This document shows positions 52,511-63,180 of a DNA stretch of 64,000 nucleotides, piece after piece (position 1 is the stretch's first letter; each line of letters begins with the position of its first letter). The position numbers were made by a program, and so were the translations under genes. Under the pieces are notes generated by a model, which searched no databases, was not told where the DNA came from, and was given only the letters and a program-made list of their open reading frames with translations. This DNA is from Alloyangia pacifica (GTDB lineage: Bacteria; Pseudomonadota; Alphaproteobacteria; Rhodobacterales; Rhodobacteraceae): NCBI RefSeq assembly GCF_020524285.1, contig NZ_JAIVKX010000008.1, forward strand, positions 1-64,000, read 5' to 3'.

Positions 52511-52891
52511 ATGGAAAACGTGATCCTTATCGTGCACCTCCTCCTCGCGCTCGCGCTGATCGGCGTCGTGCTGCTCCAGCGCTCCGAAGGCGGCGGTCTC
52601 GGCATGGGCGGCGGCGGCGGTGCCATGAGCCAGCGCGCGGCTGCCACCGCGCTCGGCAAGATCACCTGGGGCCTGGCCATCGCCTTCATCATCACCTCGA
52701 TCACCCTGACGGTGCTCGCGGCGAGCGATGCCAGCGGCGTTTCGGTCATGGACCGTCTCTCCGGCTCCGCTCCGGCAACTGAAACCGACGGCTCGGCACC
52801 GGCTCCGCTGGACACCGACGGGCTCCTGCCCCCGCCGTCGGGCGGAAATGACGCAGGCGCGGATGCGCCGATGGTTCCGAGCGCCGACTAA
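52511..52891 (+). CDS. secG: Preprotein translocase subunit SecG
   Basis: A 126-residue membrane subunit of the SecYEG translocon. Two hydrophobic segments (residues about 2-19 and 53-73) flank the conserved region QRSEGGGLGMGGGGGAMSQRAAATALGKITW. The C-terminal tail is acidic and proline-rich. Start at 52511 (MENVILIVHLLL). The next gene is pyrG, a common alphaproteobacterial order. Confidence 0.95.
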   Translation: MENVILIVHLLLALALIGVVLLQRSEGGGLGMGGGGGAMSQRAAATALGKITWGLAIAFIITSITLTVLAASDASGVSVMDRLSGSAPATETDGSAPAPLDTDGLLPPPSGGNDAGADAPMVPSAD

Positions 52892-52917
52892 GAACTGCTC
52901 GACTAACAACAGCTTGA

Positions 52918-52970
52918 GGGCCGCCTGTCAGCCGCAACAGCATCTTGCGGTTGGCTAGACAGTGCGGCCC
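52918..52970 (+). promoter_or_regulatory. Long structured hairpin between secG and pyrG
   Basis: Nested arms: GGGCCGC (52918-52924) with GCGGCCC (52964-52970), CTGTC (52925-52929) with GACAG (52958-52962), and CCGCAA (52932-52937) with TTGCGG (52945-52950) around CAGCATC. No T-run follows. It lies 91 bases before the pyrG start, so it could end secG, or act as a leader element affecting pyrG. Confidence 0.6.
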
Positions 52971-53061
52971 GAATCCTTTATACGTGGACTCCCGTGATGC
53001 TGCGGTCTTCGGGCCGTGGGTGTCCTCCATTTTTGACGCAAATCACGGGGTCGCGCTGCCA

Positions 53062-54705
<1,644 letters not shown>

Positions 54706-54730
54706 TCCAACGCATGCTCGCAATAGAAAA

Positions 54731-54760
54731 CGCCCCCGCGACCCCCGCGGGGGCGTTTTT
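54731..54760 (+). terminator. pyrG terminator
   Basis: CGCCCCCGCG (54731-54740) pairs with CGCGGGGGCG (54746-54755), 10 bp with a 5-base loop, followed by TTTTT. Confidence 0.93.
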
Positions 54761-54777
54761 CTTGCCCCCCTAGGCAC

Positions 54778-55911
54778 TCATCTCTCAGCCGGCGCGTGCC
54801 ATCCCGACAGTCCCGGCAGGCTGCGCATGATCTTGCACTCCAGCGCGAACACCCGCTGACGCAGTTTCAGAGCAGGCCGCTCGATCCCCACCCAGGACAG
54901 ATGCGCGACCAGCATCGAGACCGGCAGCGAGATCATCGCGATCCAGTACCATTCGCGCAGCCCCGGCAGCAGATGCGCGATCAGCTGCTGGATGATGAAA
55001 TGGTAGAGGAAGATGCCATAGCTCAGGTCGGCGCTCTTCAGCACCCACAGGCGCGGCAGGTTCATCAGCCCCAGGCCGACCGTCACATAGGCGATCGCCG
55101 CCAGGCCGACGTACTGCCCCAGCCCGCTCAGGCTGAAGGCGATGACCGCGACCGCCCCAGCGATGGCGACCAGGTAGCCGTGGATCTGCACCTTGTCGCG
55201 ATAGGCATGGAGGCAGATGCCGCAGAGGAAGGCGATCACCAGGGCCCGCCCGGTCACCGGCCCAACCCAGGGGTCGAAGTCCCAGCCCGTCCGCAAACCC
55301 ATCTTGAACACCGAGAAGGCCGTGAAGCTCAGCAGCCCGAGCAGCAGCACCCGGCGGTCCTTGCGCCCTCCCATCAGGGCAATCACCGCAAGCCCGATGT
55401 AGCAGATCAGCTCATAGGGCACCGTCCAGAGCTGGCCGTTGGCCATGCCCGGCTCGGGGTTCGCCTCGAAGGTGCCCGGCAGGTAGAGCGACGCCGTGCT
55501 GACGTGGCCGGTGACGTTGAAGAGGTAGCGGAAGAAGCCCGCGCTGGTGAAATACTCCGACCAGTGCAGGCTGGTGACCAGCGGACCGATCAGCAGTGCC
55601 GAGATCGTCACCTCCACCGCCAGCGCCGGGTAGATTCGGATGAACCGCAGCCCCATGAAGCTCAGCAATGTCCGGCAGCGGTAGAGACTGCCCGCCACCA
55701 GAAAGCCCGACAGGGTGAAGAACATCGGCAGCACGGTCATCGCCAGCCCATCCAACGGGAAATGCGCCCAGACGGCGTTCATGTAGATCTTGTGCCCGTA
55801 GGCGATCTGTACGCTGTGGATGGTCAGGACCAGCACCGACAGGATGAGGCGCATGTAATCAAAGCCGCTTGGCCGTCCCCTCGCCTCGGCCATCAAATCA
55901 TCAATAGTCAC
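54778..55911 (-). CDS. Acyltransferase family 3 membrane protein
   Basis: A 377-residue membrane protein of the acyltransferase-3 (OafA/NodX-type) family with about ten hydrophobic segments. FDYMRLILSVLVLTIH near the start (R-x-L-x-V-x-x-V-x-x-x-H) and FFTLSGFLVAG are typical. It probably O-acylates a surface polysaccharide or lipid. Convergent to pyrG with a shared terminator region; the ATG at 55911 is the most upstream of the first plausible starts. Confidence 0.85.
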   Translation of the reverse strand: MTIDDLMAEARGRPSGFDYMRLILSVLVLTIHSVQIAYGHKIYMNAVWAHFPLDGLAMTVLPMFFTLSGFLVAGSLYRCRTLLSFMGLRFIRIYPALAVEVTISALLIGPLVTSLHWSEYFTSAGFFRYLFNVTGHVSTASLYLPGTFEANPEPGMANGQLWTVPYELICYIGLAVIALMGGRKDRRVLLLGLLSFTAFSVFKMGLRTGWDFDPWVGPVTGRALVIAFLCGICLHAYRDKVQIHGYLVAIAGAVAVIAFSLSGLGQYVGLAAIAYVTVGLGLMNLPRLWVLKSADLSYGIFLYHFIIQQLIAHLLPGLREWYWIAMISLPVSMLVAHLSWVGIERPALKLRQRVFALECKIMRSLPGLSGWHAPAER

Positions 55912-56252
55912 TATGTCACTCCTCTGCGCACGACCGGGCGAAGGCTCGGGAGACGACGCCCCCGGGCATGGCTGGGCCTGCGCGAACAGATGTAAATATC
56001 ACTTCCAATAATACCCATCATGGTCGCGCACCGGGCGCGCTGCGGCAAGCCTCATCTGGACTCTGGACGCGACTTGGCATGCACCCGCCAAAAGAGTGTC
56101 GCCCGAGCGTCAACTCTCCTATATCGCGAGCACACCCGCCCCGCGCTCGACTTCGACCGGCGCAGGCTGTATCTGCGGCGACATGCGCACGGGGTGGGCA
56201 TGTCCCGTGCGGCCCGTGACCCTCTTCCGATCCGTCATCAGCCGAGGCCGCC
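55912..56252. other. Intergenic, divergent promoter region
   Basis: 341 bases between the divergent acyltransferase and rlmJ genes. An AT-rich patch (AATATCACTTCCAATAATACCC, near 55992-56012; shown in part) could hold promoters. No gene is convincing. Confidence 0.45.
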
Positions 56253-57041
56253 ATGCTCTCCTACCAACACGCCTTCCACGCCGGGAATCTCGCCGATCTG
56301 CAAAAGCACGCGCTGCTGGCCGAGCTGCTTGCTTACATGACGAAAAAGGACAAGCCGCTCAGCTACATCGAGACCCACGCCGGGCGCGGGCTCTACGATC
56401 TGACCTCGGCGGAGGCGGTGAAGACGGGCGAGGCAGCGCAGGGGATCGAGGCCTACCAGGGCGTCTTTGCCGAGGATCACCCCTACCTGAAGGCGCTCGC
56501 CGAGGTGCGCCGCGAGCATGGGCCGAACGCCTACCCCGGCTCGCCGATGATCGCCGCCAAGCTGCTGCGCCCGCAGGACAAGATCCACCTGGCCGAACTG
56601 CATCCGCAGGAGCACCAGGCGCTGACCCGCGCCCTGCGCGGGCCCAATGTCTCGGTGCACCGCCAGAACGGCTTCGACTTGGCCAAGAGCCTCTGCCCGC
56701 CCGACCCGCACCGCGGCCTGCTGCTGGTCGATCCGCCCTACGAGCTCAAGCAGGACTACGCCGAGCTGCCCAAGTTCTTCCGGCAGATCGCCAGGAGCTG
56801 GAACGTCGGTGTGCTGGCGCTGTGGTACCCGATCCTCAGCTCTGCCGCGCATGTGCCCATGCTCGCCCAGCTTTCCGAGGATTTTCCCGGAGCGCTCTGC
56901 CACGAGATCCGCTTCCCGCCGGTGCGCGAAGGCCACCGGATGATCGGCTCGGGCATGTTCGTCGTGAACCCGCCCTGGGGCCTCGATGCGGCGGCCGCCG
57001 GGCTGACGGATCGGCTGCGCGCTGCCGGCGCTCTCGGCTGA
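56253..57041 (+). CDS. rlmJ: 23S rRNA (adenine(2030)-N(6))-methyltransferase RlmJ
   Basis: A 262-residue SAM-dependent methyltransferase. MLSYQHAFHAGNLADLQKHALLAELL is the family N-terminus, and LLLVDPPYELK contains the DPPY catalytic motif for N6-adenine methylation. It modifies 23S rRNA A2030 in E. coli. Stands alone between divergent and TerB-like genes. Confidence 0.93.
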   Translation: MLSYQHAFHAGNLADLQKHALLAELLAYMTKKDKPLSYIETHAGRGLYDLTSAEAVKTGEAAQGIEAYQGVFAEDHPYLKALAEVRREHGPNAYPGSPMIAAKLLRPQDKIHLAELHPQEHQALTRALRGPNVSVHRQNGFDLAKSLCPPDPHRGLLLVDPPYELKQDYAELPKFFRQIARSWNVGVLALWYPILSSAAHVPMLAQLSEDFPGALCHEIRFPPVREGHRMIGSGMFVVNPPWGLDAAAAGLTDRLRAAGALG

Positions 57042-57184
57042 CCGCTTTTCCACCATTGCCGACAACCGCAAGCTGACGCAGAGTAAGTTCGTTGACACTT
57101 GGTCAACGGGAGAATGATGGCCGACGGGAGAACGATGGCACGATCCCCCCTGCACCGGACTGCCGCGTCCCGGCCAAGAGCGCC

Positions 57185-57616
57185 ATGGCACGCGGGCTGA
57201 AATTCTGGATGGCGGCCCCCGAGGCCACGCCGCTCGAACCCTGCGACGTGCCGCTGGCGCTCGGGGCCCTGCTGCTGCGCGCTGCCGCCGAGGCGCAGGC
57301 GCGCTCGCCGCTGATCGGCGTGTCGCTGGTCGATGCGGTGCTGGCGCGGCGCCACGAGCTGACCCGCCTCGAGGCGGCAGAGATGCGGCTCTCCTGCCAG
57401 GCGGTCGCCGCCGCGGCGCCCGACGACACCGCCTGCTTTGCGGCCATGCTCGCCCGTGCGGTGGCCTACCGCGAACGACTGGCGCTGGCGCATTGCCTCT
57501 GCGAAGTCATGGCCACCTCGGACGGCACGCCGAGCGCGGTGCAGACGGCGCTCTGGCTGTCCGAAAACCTGCTGTTCGTCTCGCCCTGCGACATTTCCGA
57601 AAGCCAGGTGGGCTAG
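57185..57616 (+). CDS. TerB-like protein, degenerate paralogue
   Basis: A 143-residue helical protein clearly paralogous to the next gene: both have ALL-R, R-LT/S-x-EA, AVAYR/EDR and SENLL/SNLLG at matching places. This copy lacks most acidic residues of the TerB metal-site region (the partner has ADETYDQSEQDRIDRI; here EAQARSPLIGVSLVDAV). I start at the ATG at 57185; the frame opens earlier with a TTG (57092) over a direct repeat. Possibly a partner of the next protein. Confidence 0.7.
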   Translation: MARGLKFWMAAPEATPLEPCDVPLALGALLLRAAAEAQARSPLIGVSLVDAVLARRHELTRLEAAEMRLSCQAVAAAAPDDTACFAAMLARAVAYRERLALAHCLCEVMATSDGTPSAVQTALWLSENLLFVSPCDISESQVG

Positions 57617-57736
57617 CCCCCGTCCCGCGGCAGAGCCACCCGGCCCGTGCTGCCCGGAAAACCACACCCCCGACCCGCTCTACACGATCTCGCGCGGAAC
57701 GTTGGCGCCGCGCGGCGGTGCGGCTATATCAGAGAC

Positions 57737-58177
57737 ATGTTTGCTGATTTCCTGAAACGGCTGGTCGACCCCGGCCCCGAGCGCCTGCCAGACGCCGATG
57801 CGCGGCTGGCGCTCTGCGCGTTGCTGGTGCGCGTAGCGCGCGCCGACGAGACCTACGACCAGTCCGAGCAGGACCGGATCGACCGCATCGCCGCCGCGCG
57901 CTACGGGCTCTCCCCCTTCGAGGCCACGCGTCTGCGCCGCGACGCCGAAGCGCTGGAGGCCGAGGCGCCGGACACCGTCCGCTTCACCCGCGCCATCAAG
58001 GACGCCGTCGCCTACGAGGACCGCATCGCGGTGATCGAGGCGCTGTGGCAGGTGGCGCTGGCCGATGGCGAGCGCGACGACGAGGAAGACGCGCTGCTGC
58101 GACTGGTGTCGAACCTTCTGGGCATCAACGACAGGGATTCGGCCCTGGCCCGTCAAAGAGTGGAGGCCGCGCGCTGA
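57737..58177 (+). CDS. TerB family tellurite-resistance-like protein
   Basis: A 146-residue all-helical protein. CALLVRVARADETYDQSEQDRIDRIAA is the conserved acidic TerB N-half, repeated in the C-half (ALADGERDDEEDALLRLVSNLLGI). TerB-like proteins bind metal ions and lie near membranes in stress responses; their precise role is unclear. The ATG at 57737 begins MFADFLKRLVDP, matching family N-termini. 120 bases after the paralogous gene. Confidence 0.85.
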   Translation: MFADFLKRLVDPGPERLPDADARLALCALLVRVARADETYDQSEQDRIDRIAAARYGLSPFEATRLRRDAEALEAEAPDTVRFTRAIKDAVAYEDRIAVIEALWQVALADGERDDEEDALLRLVSNLLGINDRDSALARQRVEAAR

Positions 58178-58323
58178 GAGGCCACTTCAGCGTCTTAAAT
58201 ACGGGCAACCACTCGTTTACGCCGCGCCAACACTGACGGGCCGACCGTTTTGCGCATGGACAATCGGCCCATTTTTCGCCCATTCTCGCCGCCAATATCA
58301 GCAACTGCCGAAGAAGGTTTGGC

Positions 58324-59106
58324 TTGACCGATCCAGCCCAAGCTCCAGTCATCGAGATCCGCGATCTGCACAAGGCCTATGGCGCGCTCGAAGTGCTCAA
58401 GGGGGTCAGCATTACCGCGAAACGCGGCGACGTGGTCTCCCTGATCGGCTCGTCGGGCTCCGGCAAGTCGACCTTGCTGCGTTGCTGCAACCTGCTCGAG
58501 GACAGCCAGCAGGGCGAGCTTCTGTTCAAGGGCGAGCCGGTGCGCTGGCACGGCAGCGGCCACAGCCGCCGCCCCGCCGACCCCAAGCAGGTGCTGCGCA
58601 TCCGCACCAACCTGTCGATGGTGTTCCAGCAATTCAACCTGTGGGCGCACATGACGATCTTGCAGAACGTCATGGAAGCGCCGCTCACCGTGCTCGGCCG
58701 CCCCCGCGACGAGGTCGAGGCCGCCGCGCGGCGCTACCTCGACAAGGTCGGCATCGGCGACAAGGCCGACGCCTGGCCGGCGCAGCTTTCCGGTGGTCAG
58801 CAGCAGCGCGCGGCGATCGCCCGCGGCCTGTGCATGGAGCCCGAGGCGCTGCTCTTCGACGAGCCGACCTCGGCGCTCGACCCCGAGCTCGAGCAGGAAG
58901 TTGTAAAGGTGATCAAGGATCTCGCCGCCGAAGGGCGCACCATGATCATCGTGACGCACGACATGAAGATGGCCCATGACGTGAGCAATCACGTGGTGTT
59001 CCTGCACCAGGGGCGCATCGAGGAAGAAGGCGCACCCGCCGAGCTGTTCGGCGCGCCCAAATCGGAACGGCTGCAGGGCTTCCTGCGGTCGACCAGCCAC
59101 GTCTGA
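58324..59106 (+). CDS. Polar amino acid ABC transporter ATP-binding protein (HisP-type)
   Basis: A 260-residue ATPase. Walker A GSSGSGKSTLLRC, Q-loop NLSMVFQQFNLW, LSGGQQQRAAIARGL signature and Walker B LLFDEPTSALDPELE are intact. TTG at 58324 is the start: no ATG or GTG gives the strand before Walker A, and AAGAAGG lies upstream. First of four transporter genes. Confidence 0.93.
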   Translation: MTDPAQAPVIEIRDLHKAYGALEVLKGVSITAKRGDVVSLIGSSGSGKSTLLRCCNLLEDSQQGELLFKGEPVRWHGSGHSRRPADPKQVLRIRTNLSMVFQQFNLWAHMTILQNVMEAPLTVLGRPRDEVEAAARRYLDKVGIGDKADAWPAQLSGGQQQRAAIARGLCMEPEALLFDEPTSALDPELEQEVVKVIKDLAAEGRTMIIVTHDMKMAHDVSNHVVFLHQGRIEEEGAPAELFGAPKSERLQGFLRSTSHV

Positions 59107-59156
59107 CGGGCGGCAGAGACCACCCCGGACACGTACCTAACCAGGGAGCAAGTTAC

Positions 59157-59879
59157 ATGAAATCCATCCTTCTCGGCACGGCCGCGCTGGCCATGACCGC
59201 CACCGTGGCGATGGCCCAGGACGTCGTGCGCATGGGCACCGAGGGCGCTTACCCTCCGTACAACTTCATCAACGACGCCGGTGAAGTGGACGGCTTCGAG
59301 CGCGAACTGGGCGACGAGCTCTGCACCCGCGCCGAAGTGACCTGCGAGTGGGTGACCAACGATTGGGATTCGATCATCCCCAACCTCGTGTCGGGCAACT
59401 ACGACACCATCATGGCCGGCATGTCGATCACCCCGGAGCGTGAAGAGGTCATCGGCTTCACCCAGAACTACACCCAGCCCGATCCCTCGGCCTACCTGGT
59501 CCTGTCGGGCATGGAAGACATCGACCTCTCGGGTGCGGTGATCGCCGCGCAGACCGGCACCATCCAGGCCGCCTTCGTCGCCGAGATGGGCGCCACACTG
59601 GTCGAATACGCCACCCCCGACGAGACCGTCGCCGCCGTGCGCAACGGCGAAGCCGACGCCGTGCTGGCCGACAAGAGCTACCTCGCCCCGGTCGCCGACG
59701 AGAGCGACGACGTGATGCTGCTGGATCAGGACGAGATGATCGGCGGCGGCGTCGGCATGGGCGTGCGCCAGAGCGACACCGAGCTGAAGGAAAAGTTCGA
59801 CGCGGCCATCCAGTCGATGAAGGACGACGGCTCGCTCAACGAGCTGCTCGTGAAATGGGAAATCGGCGCTCCGTTCTGA
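59157..59879 (+). CDS. Polar amino acid ABC transporter substrate-binding protein
   Basis: A 240-residue periplasmic protein, SBP_bac_3 family. Signal peptide LLGTAALAMTATVAMA precedes QDVVRMGTEGAYPPYNF, the start of the mature domain. DSIIPNLVSGNYDTIMAGMSITPERE is the conserved ligand-site region. It probably binds a basic or polar amino acid. An 8-bp stem (59893-59913) after the stop is likely to keep this transcript more abundant than the permease genes. Confidence 0.92.
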   Translation: MKSILLGTAALAMTATVAMAQDVVRMGTEGAYPPYNFINDAGEVDGFERELGDELCTRAEVTCEWVTNDWDSIIPNLVSGNYDTIMAGMSITPEREEVIGFTQNYTQPDPSAYLVLSGMEDIDLSGAVIAAQTGTIQAAFVAEMGATLVEYATPDETVAAVRNGEADAVLADKSYLAPVADESDDVMLLDQDEMIGGGVGMGVRQSDTELKEKFDAAIQSMKDDGSLNELLVKWEIGAPF

Positions 59880-59892
59880 GCGCTCTAACGGG

Positions 59893-59913
59893 AGGGGGCC
59901 CGCGCGGCCCCCT
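59893..59913 (+). terminator. Intercistronic hairpin after the binding-protein gene
   Basis: AGGGGGCC (59893-59900) pairs with GGCCCCCT (59906-59913), 5-base loop. No T-run. Location between a binding-protein gene and its permease gene is typical of stabilising or attenuating hairpins that give higher binding-protein levels. Confidence 0.6.
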
Positions 59914-59932
59914 CGCCTACGGCTGATACGAC

Positions 59933-60814
59933 ATGTTTTCCTGGTGTACCGACCCTAGCGCGATCGACGGCCTGGCATGGCTGAGCTGCTACCTGACCAC
60001 GGGCAAGCACCTGTCGATCTATGTCTCGGTCGGCACCGTGCTGCTGCTGCTGGCGATCACCGCGCCGGTCGCGCTGGCCTTCGGCTTCGGCGGCGCCATG
60101 GCGGCGCGCTCGCACTTCGCGCCGCTGTCCTGGCTGGGCAAGGCCTATATCGCCATCGTGCGCGGCGTGCCCGACATCGCCTTCTTCCTGTTCTTCGTGA
60201 TCGCCCTCGACCAGTTCTTCGAGTGGTTGCGGCACGAGGTGAAATGCCCCGACTGGGATCAGCCGATCCGCCAGGGCAATGATTTCGTCGTCTGCGCCGA
60301 GGCCAAGCTGCCGCTCTCGACCGCCGCCCAATGGGTGCACGAGACCTACGGCTTCTCGCTTGCGGTGCTGACCTTCTCCATCGTCTTCGGCGCCTTCGCC
60401 GCCAACGTGCTCTTTGGCGCGATGCGGGCCGTGCCCCATGCGCAGCTCGAGACCGCAGAGGCCTATGGCATGTCCCGGCGCCAGACCTTCTGGCGCATCC
60501 TCGTGCCGCAGATGTGGGTCTATGCGCTGCCAGGCCTGTCGAACCTGTGGATGGTGCTGATCAAGGCCACGCCGCTGCTGTTCCTGCTGGGCGTCGAGGA
60601 CATCGTCTACTGGGCGCGCGAACTGGGCGGCTCGAAGACCGCGAAGTTCACCGACTACCCGCACCCCGACTGGCGCGTCTGGTACTTCCTGGCGCTGCTG
60701 GTCTTCTACCTCGCCTTCACCCGCGTGTCGGAAATCGTGCTGGGCCGGATCATGAAACGGCTCACCCATGGGCAGGCCACCATGGGCGGCGAAGCGCAGA
60801 GGAAGGCGTCATGA
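59933..60814 (+). CDS. Polar amino acid ABC transporter permease, first
   Basis: A 293-residue inner-membrane permease. EAYGMSRRQTFWRILVPQMWVYALPGLSN is the EAA-loop that contacts the ATPase. It carries a long extra-membrane insert (about residues 85-135, DQFFEWLRHEVKCPDWDQ...) not found in short HisQ/M proteins. Overlaps the next permease gene by 4 bases. Confidence 0.9.
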   Translation: MFSWCTDPSAIDGLAWLSCYLTTGKHLSIYVSVGTVLLLLAITAPVALAFGFGGAMAARSHFAPLSWLGKAYIAIVRGVPDIAFFLFFVIALDQFFEWLRHEVKCPDWDQPIRQGNDFVVCAEAKLPLSTAAQWVHETYGFSLAVLTFSIVFGAFAANVLFGAMRAVPHAQLETAEAYGMSRRQTFWRILVPQMWVYALPGLSNLWMVLIKATPLLFLLGVEDIVYWARELGGSKTAKFTDYPHPDWRVWYFLALLVFYLAFTRVSEIVLGRIMKRLTHGQATMGGEAQRKAS

Positions 60815-61620
60815 GCTGCTGGGAGACCATCGCGGACTACGGGCTGCGCTCGATCGGCATCGGCGAGCGGCTGCTGCCGCGCGACAACTTCACCCTGTGT
60901 CAGCAGTTCACGCTGATCGGCTCGGGGATGCTGTGGAACATCTACTTCGGCATCGTTGCGCTGGTCACCGGCTTCTTCCTCGCCACCGCGCTGGCGGTCG
61001 GCAAGGCGTCGAAGATCACGCCGCTGCGCAAGCTGGCGGAATGGGTGATCTTCGTGTTCCGCGGCTCGCCGCTCTTCATCCAGTTCTTCTTCGCCTACTT
61101 CCTGTTCCTCAGCCTCAAGGGCGTCTCCTCGGCCTTCGACCCGCTGACATCGGCTTGGCTGGGCGCGGCGCTGGTGCTGTTTCTCAACACCGCCGCCTAC
61201 ACCGGCGAGATCTTCTACGGGGCGCTGCTCTCGGTCCCCAAGGGCGATATCGAGGCGGCGGATGCCTATGGTTTCTCGGGCTGGCCCCGTTTCAAGAAGA
61301 TCGTCTGGCCGACCATGCTGCGGCTGGCCTGGCCCGCCTATACCAACGAGGCGATCTTCCTCTTCCACGCCACGACGCTGGTGTTCTTCTCCGGCTTCCC
61401 GGCCTGGCAGCAACGCGGCGACGCGCTCTATTACGCCAACTATTTCGCCGACAAGACGTTCAACCCCTTCGTCCCCTACCCGATCCTCGCGGGGTATTTC
61501 ATCCTGCTGACGCTCTGCGTGGTGGGACTCTTCGGGCTGATCAACAGGCGGCTGAACCGGCACCTGCCGAAGGAGCGCCGCCAGAAGATGCGGGTGCGCC
61601 CGCGGCTGCTGATGCGCTGA
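60811..61620 (+). CDS. Polar amino acid ABC transporter permease, second
   Basis: A 269-residue permease. ADAYGFSGWPRFKKIVWPTMLRLAWPAYTNEAIF is its EAA loop (key residues EAADAYG). Start ATG overlaps the upstream stop (ATGA). With the ATPase, binding protein and first permease it completes a transporter. Confidence 0.9.
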   Translation: MSCWETIADYGLRSIGIGERLLPRDNFTLCQQFTLIGSGMLWNIYFGIVALVTGFFLATALAVGKASKITPLRKLAEWVIFVFRGSPLFIQFFFAYFLFLSLKGVSSAFDPLTSAWLGAALVLFLNTAAYTGEIFYGALLSVPKGDIEAADAYGFSGWPRFKKIVWPTMLRLAWPAYTNEAIFLFHATTLVFFSGFPAWQQRGDALYYANYFADKTFNPFVPYPILAGYFILLTLCVVGLFGLINRRLNRHLPKERRQKMRVRPRLLMR

Positions 61621-61645
61621 GGCGGTCCGCGACGACAGAGACCCG

Positions 61646-61677
61646 AAAGCCGGACGCCGCGCGCGCCCGGCTTTTTT
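61646..61677 (+). terminator. Terminator of the amino-acid ABC operon
   Basis: AAAGCCGG (61646-61653) pairs with CCGGCTTT (61667-61674), followed by six T overall (61672-61677). Confidence 0.85.
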
Positions 61678-61804
61678 ATGCCTGCTGCAACAGCCGCCGG
61701 CCCGCGCGCTTGCGGAACGTCGCCCAGCCTTTCATCTTTCCCAAAATACTCGCTTTCTTCTCCCAAGCCCCCGCTTGCCAGCCTCGATGCGAGTCGCTAC
61801 GCTA

Positions 61805-61818
61805 AATTTGATCAAATT
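61805..61818. promoter_or_regulatory. 14-bp palindrome before the GS-like gene
   Basis: AATTTGATCAAATT, a perfect palindrome located 12 bases upstream of the start codon of the glutamine-synthetase-like gene. Likely an operator for an unidentified regulator of the polyamine-type operon. Confidence 0.6.
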
Positions 61819-61830
61819 CTTGGACAGACA

Positions 61831-63174
61831 ATGACTGACCCGAAAACCTGGCTCCGCAAGAACCCCCAGGTCCGCACCATCCGTGTGGCCGCATGCGACC
61901 TCAACGGCCAGCCGCGCGGCAAGCGCGTCCCCTCGCGCTTCGCCCATAAGGTCGTCGAGGACGGCACCCGGTTCCCGTTCTCGGCGCTGAACCTCGACAT
62001 CTGGGGCGAGGACATCGACGACAGCCCGCTGGTCTTCGAATCCGGCGACCGCGACGGCGTGCTGAAGCCCACCGAGCGCGGCTTCGTGCCGATGCCCTGG
62101 CTCGAGGCCCCCACCGCGCTGCTGCCGATCTGGATGTTCCACGAGGGCGGCAAGCCCTACGAGGGCGACCCCCGCCACGCACTGGCGCAGGTGGTCCGCC
62201 GCTACAAGAAGCACGGGCTGACCCCGGTCGTGGCGCTGGAGATGGAGTTCTTCCTGATCGACGACAGCACCCGCAAGCTGCAGGTGCCGGTCTCGCCCCG
62301 CTCGGGCAAGCGCCGCAAGGCCGCCGAGGTGCTCTCGATCCGCGCGCTCGACACCTTCGACATCTTCTTCACCGATCTCTACGACGCCTGCGAGGACATG
62401 GACATCCCCGCCGACACCGCCATCTCCGAGGCGGGTCTCGGGCAGTTCGAGATCAACATGATGCACCAGGACGACGCGCTGCGCGCGGCCGACGATGCCT
62501 GGCTCTTCAAGATGCTGCTCAAGGGGCTGGCCCGCCGCCACGGCTTCGCCGCATCATTCATGGCGAAACCTTACGAGGATTACGCCGGCTCTGGGATGCA
62601 CATGCATTTCTCGGTGCTGGACGAAGAGGGCAACAACATCTTCGACGACGGCGGGCCGAAGGGCACCGAGGTGCTGCGCCACGCCATCGGCGGCTGCGTC
62701 AACGCGATGCACGACAGCACGCTGATCTTCGCGCCGCACCTCAATTCCTACGAGCGGCTGATCCCCGAGAACCATGCCCCCTGCGGCATCTCCTGGGCCT
62801 ACGAGAACCGCACCGCCGCGATCCGCGTGCCCTCGGGCAGCCCGGCGGCGCGCCGAATCGAGCACCGCGTGGCGGGCGGCGACGTGAACCCCTACCTGCT
62901 GATGGCCACCATCCTCGGCGCGGCGCTGATCGGCATCGAGGACGAGATGGAGCCGCCCGAGCCGATCACCGGCAATGCCTACGCGCAAGACCTGCCGCTG
63001 ATCCCGACCGACTGGGAATCGGCGATGGATGCCTTCGAGGCGAGCGAGATGATGCCGCGCATCCTGCCGCAGGAGCTGATCCGCAACCTGCTCCTGACCA
63101 AGCGCCAGGAGCAGCTCTACATGGCCGAGCTCTCGCCGCTCGAACAGGTGGAGATCTATCTCGATACGGTCTGA
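61831..63174 (+). CDS. Glutamine synthetase family protein, gamma-glutamylpolyamine synthetase-like
   Basis: A 447-residue GS-fold ligase. It lacks the classic housekeeping GlnA length and has the PuuA-like character: VVALEMEFFLIDDSTRK, ISEAGLGQFEINMMHQDDAL, KPYEDYAGSGMHMHFS and APHLNSYERLIPENHAPCGISWAYENRTAAIRVP. Such enzymes attach glutamate to amines such as putrescine or ethanolamine. ATG at 61831 is close to the palindrome. The next two genes (class I amidotransferase and a second GS-like gene) fit a gamma-glutamyl pathway. Confidence 0.9.
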   Translation: MTDPKTWLRKNPQVRTIRVAACDLNGQPRGKRVPSRFAHKVVEDGTRFPFSALNLDIWGEDIDDSPLVFESGDRDGVLKPTERGFVPMPWLEAPTALLPIWMFHEGGKPYEGDPRHALAQVVRRYKKHGLTPVVALEMEFFLIDDSTRKLQVPVSPRSGKRRKAAEVLSIRALDTFDIFFTDLYDACEDMDIPADTAISEAGLGQFEINMMHQDDALRAADDAWLFKMLLKGLARRHGFAASFMAKPYEDYAGSGMHMHFSVLDEEGNNIFDDGGPKGTEVLRHAIGGCVNAMHDSTLIFAPHLNSYERLIPENHAPCGISWAYENRTAAIRVPSGSPAARRIEHRVAGGDVNPYLLMATILGAALIGIEDEMEPPEPITGNAYAQDLPLIPTDWESAMDAFEASEMMPRILPQELIRNLLLTKRQEQLYMAELSPLEQVEIYLDTV

Positions 63175-63180
63175 CGCACG

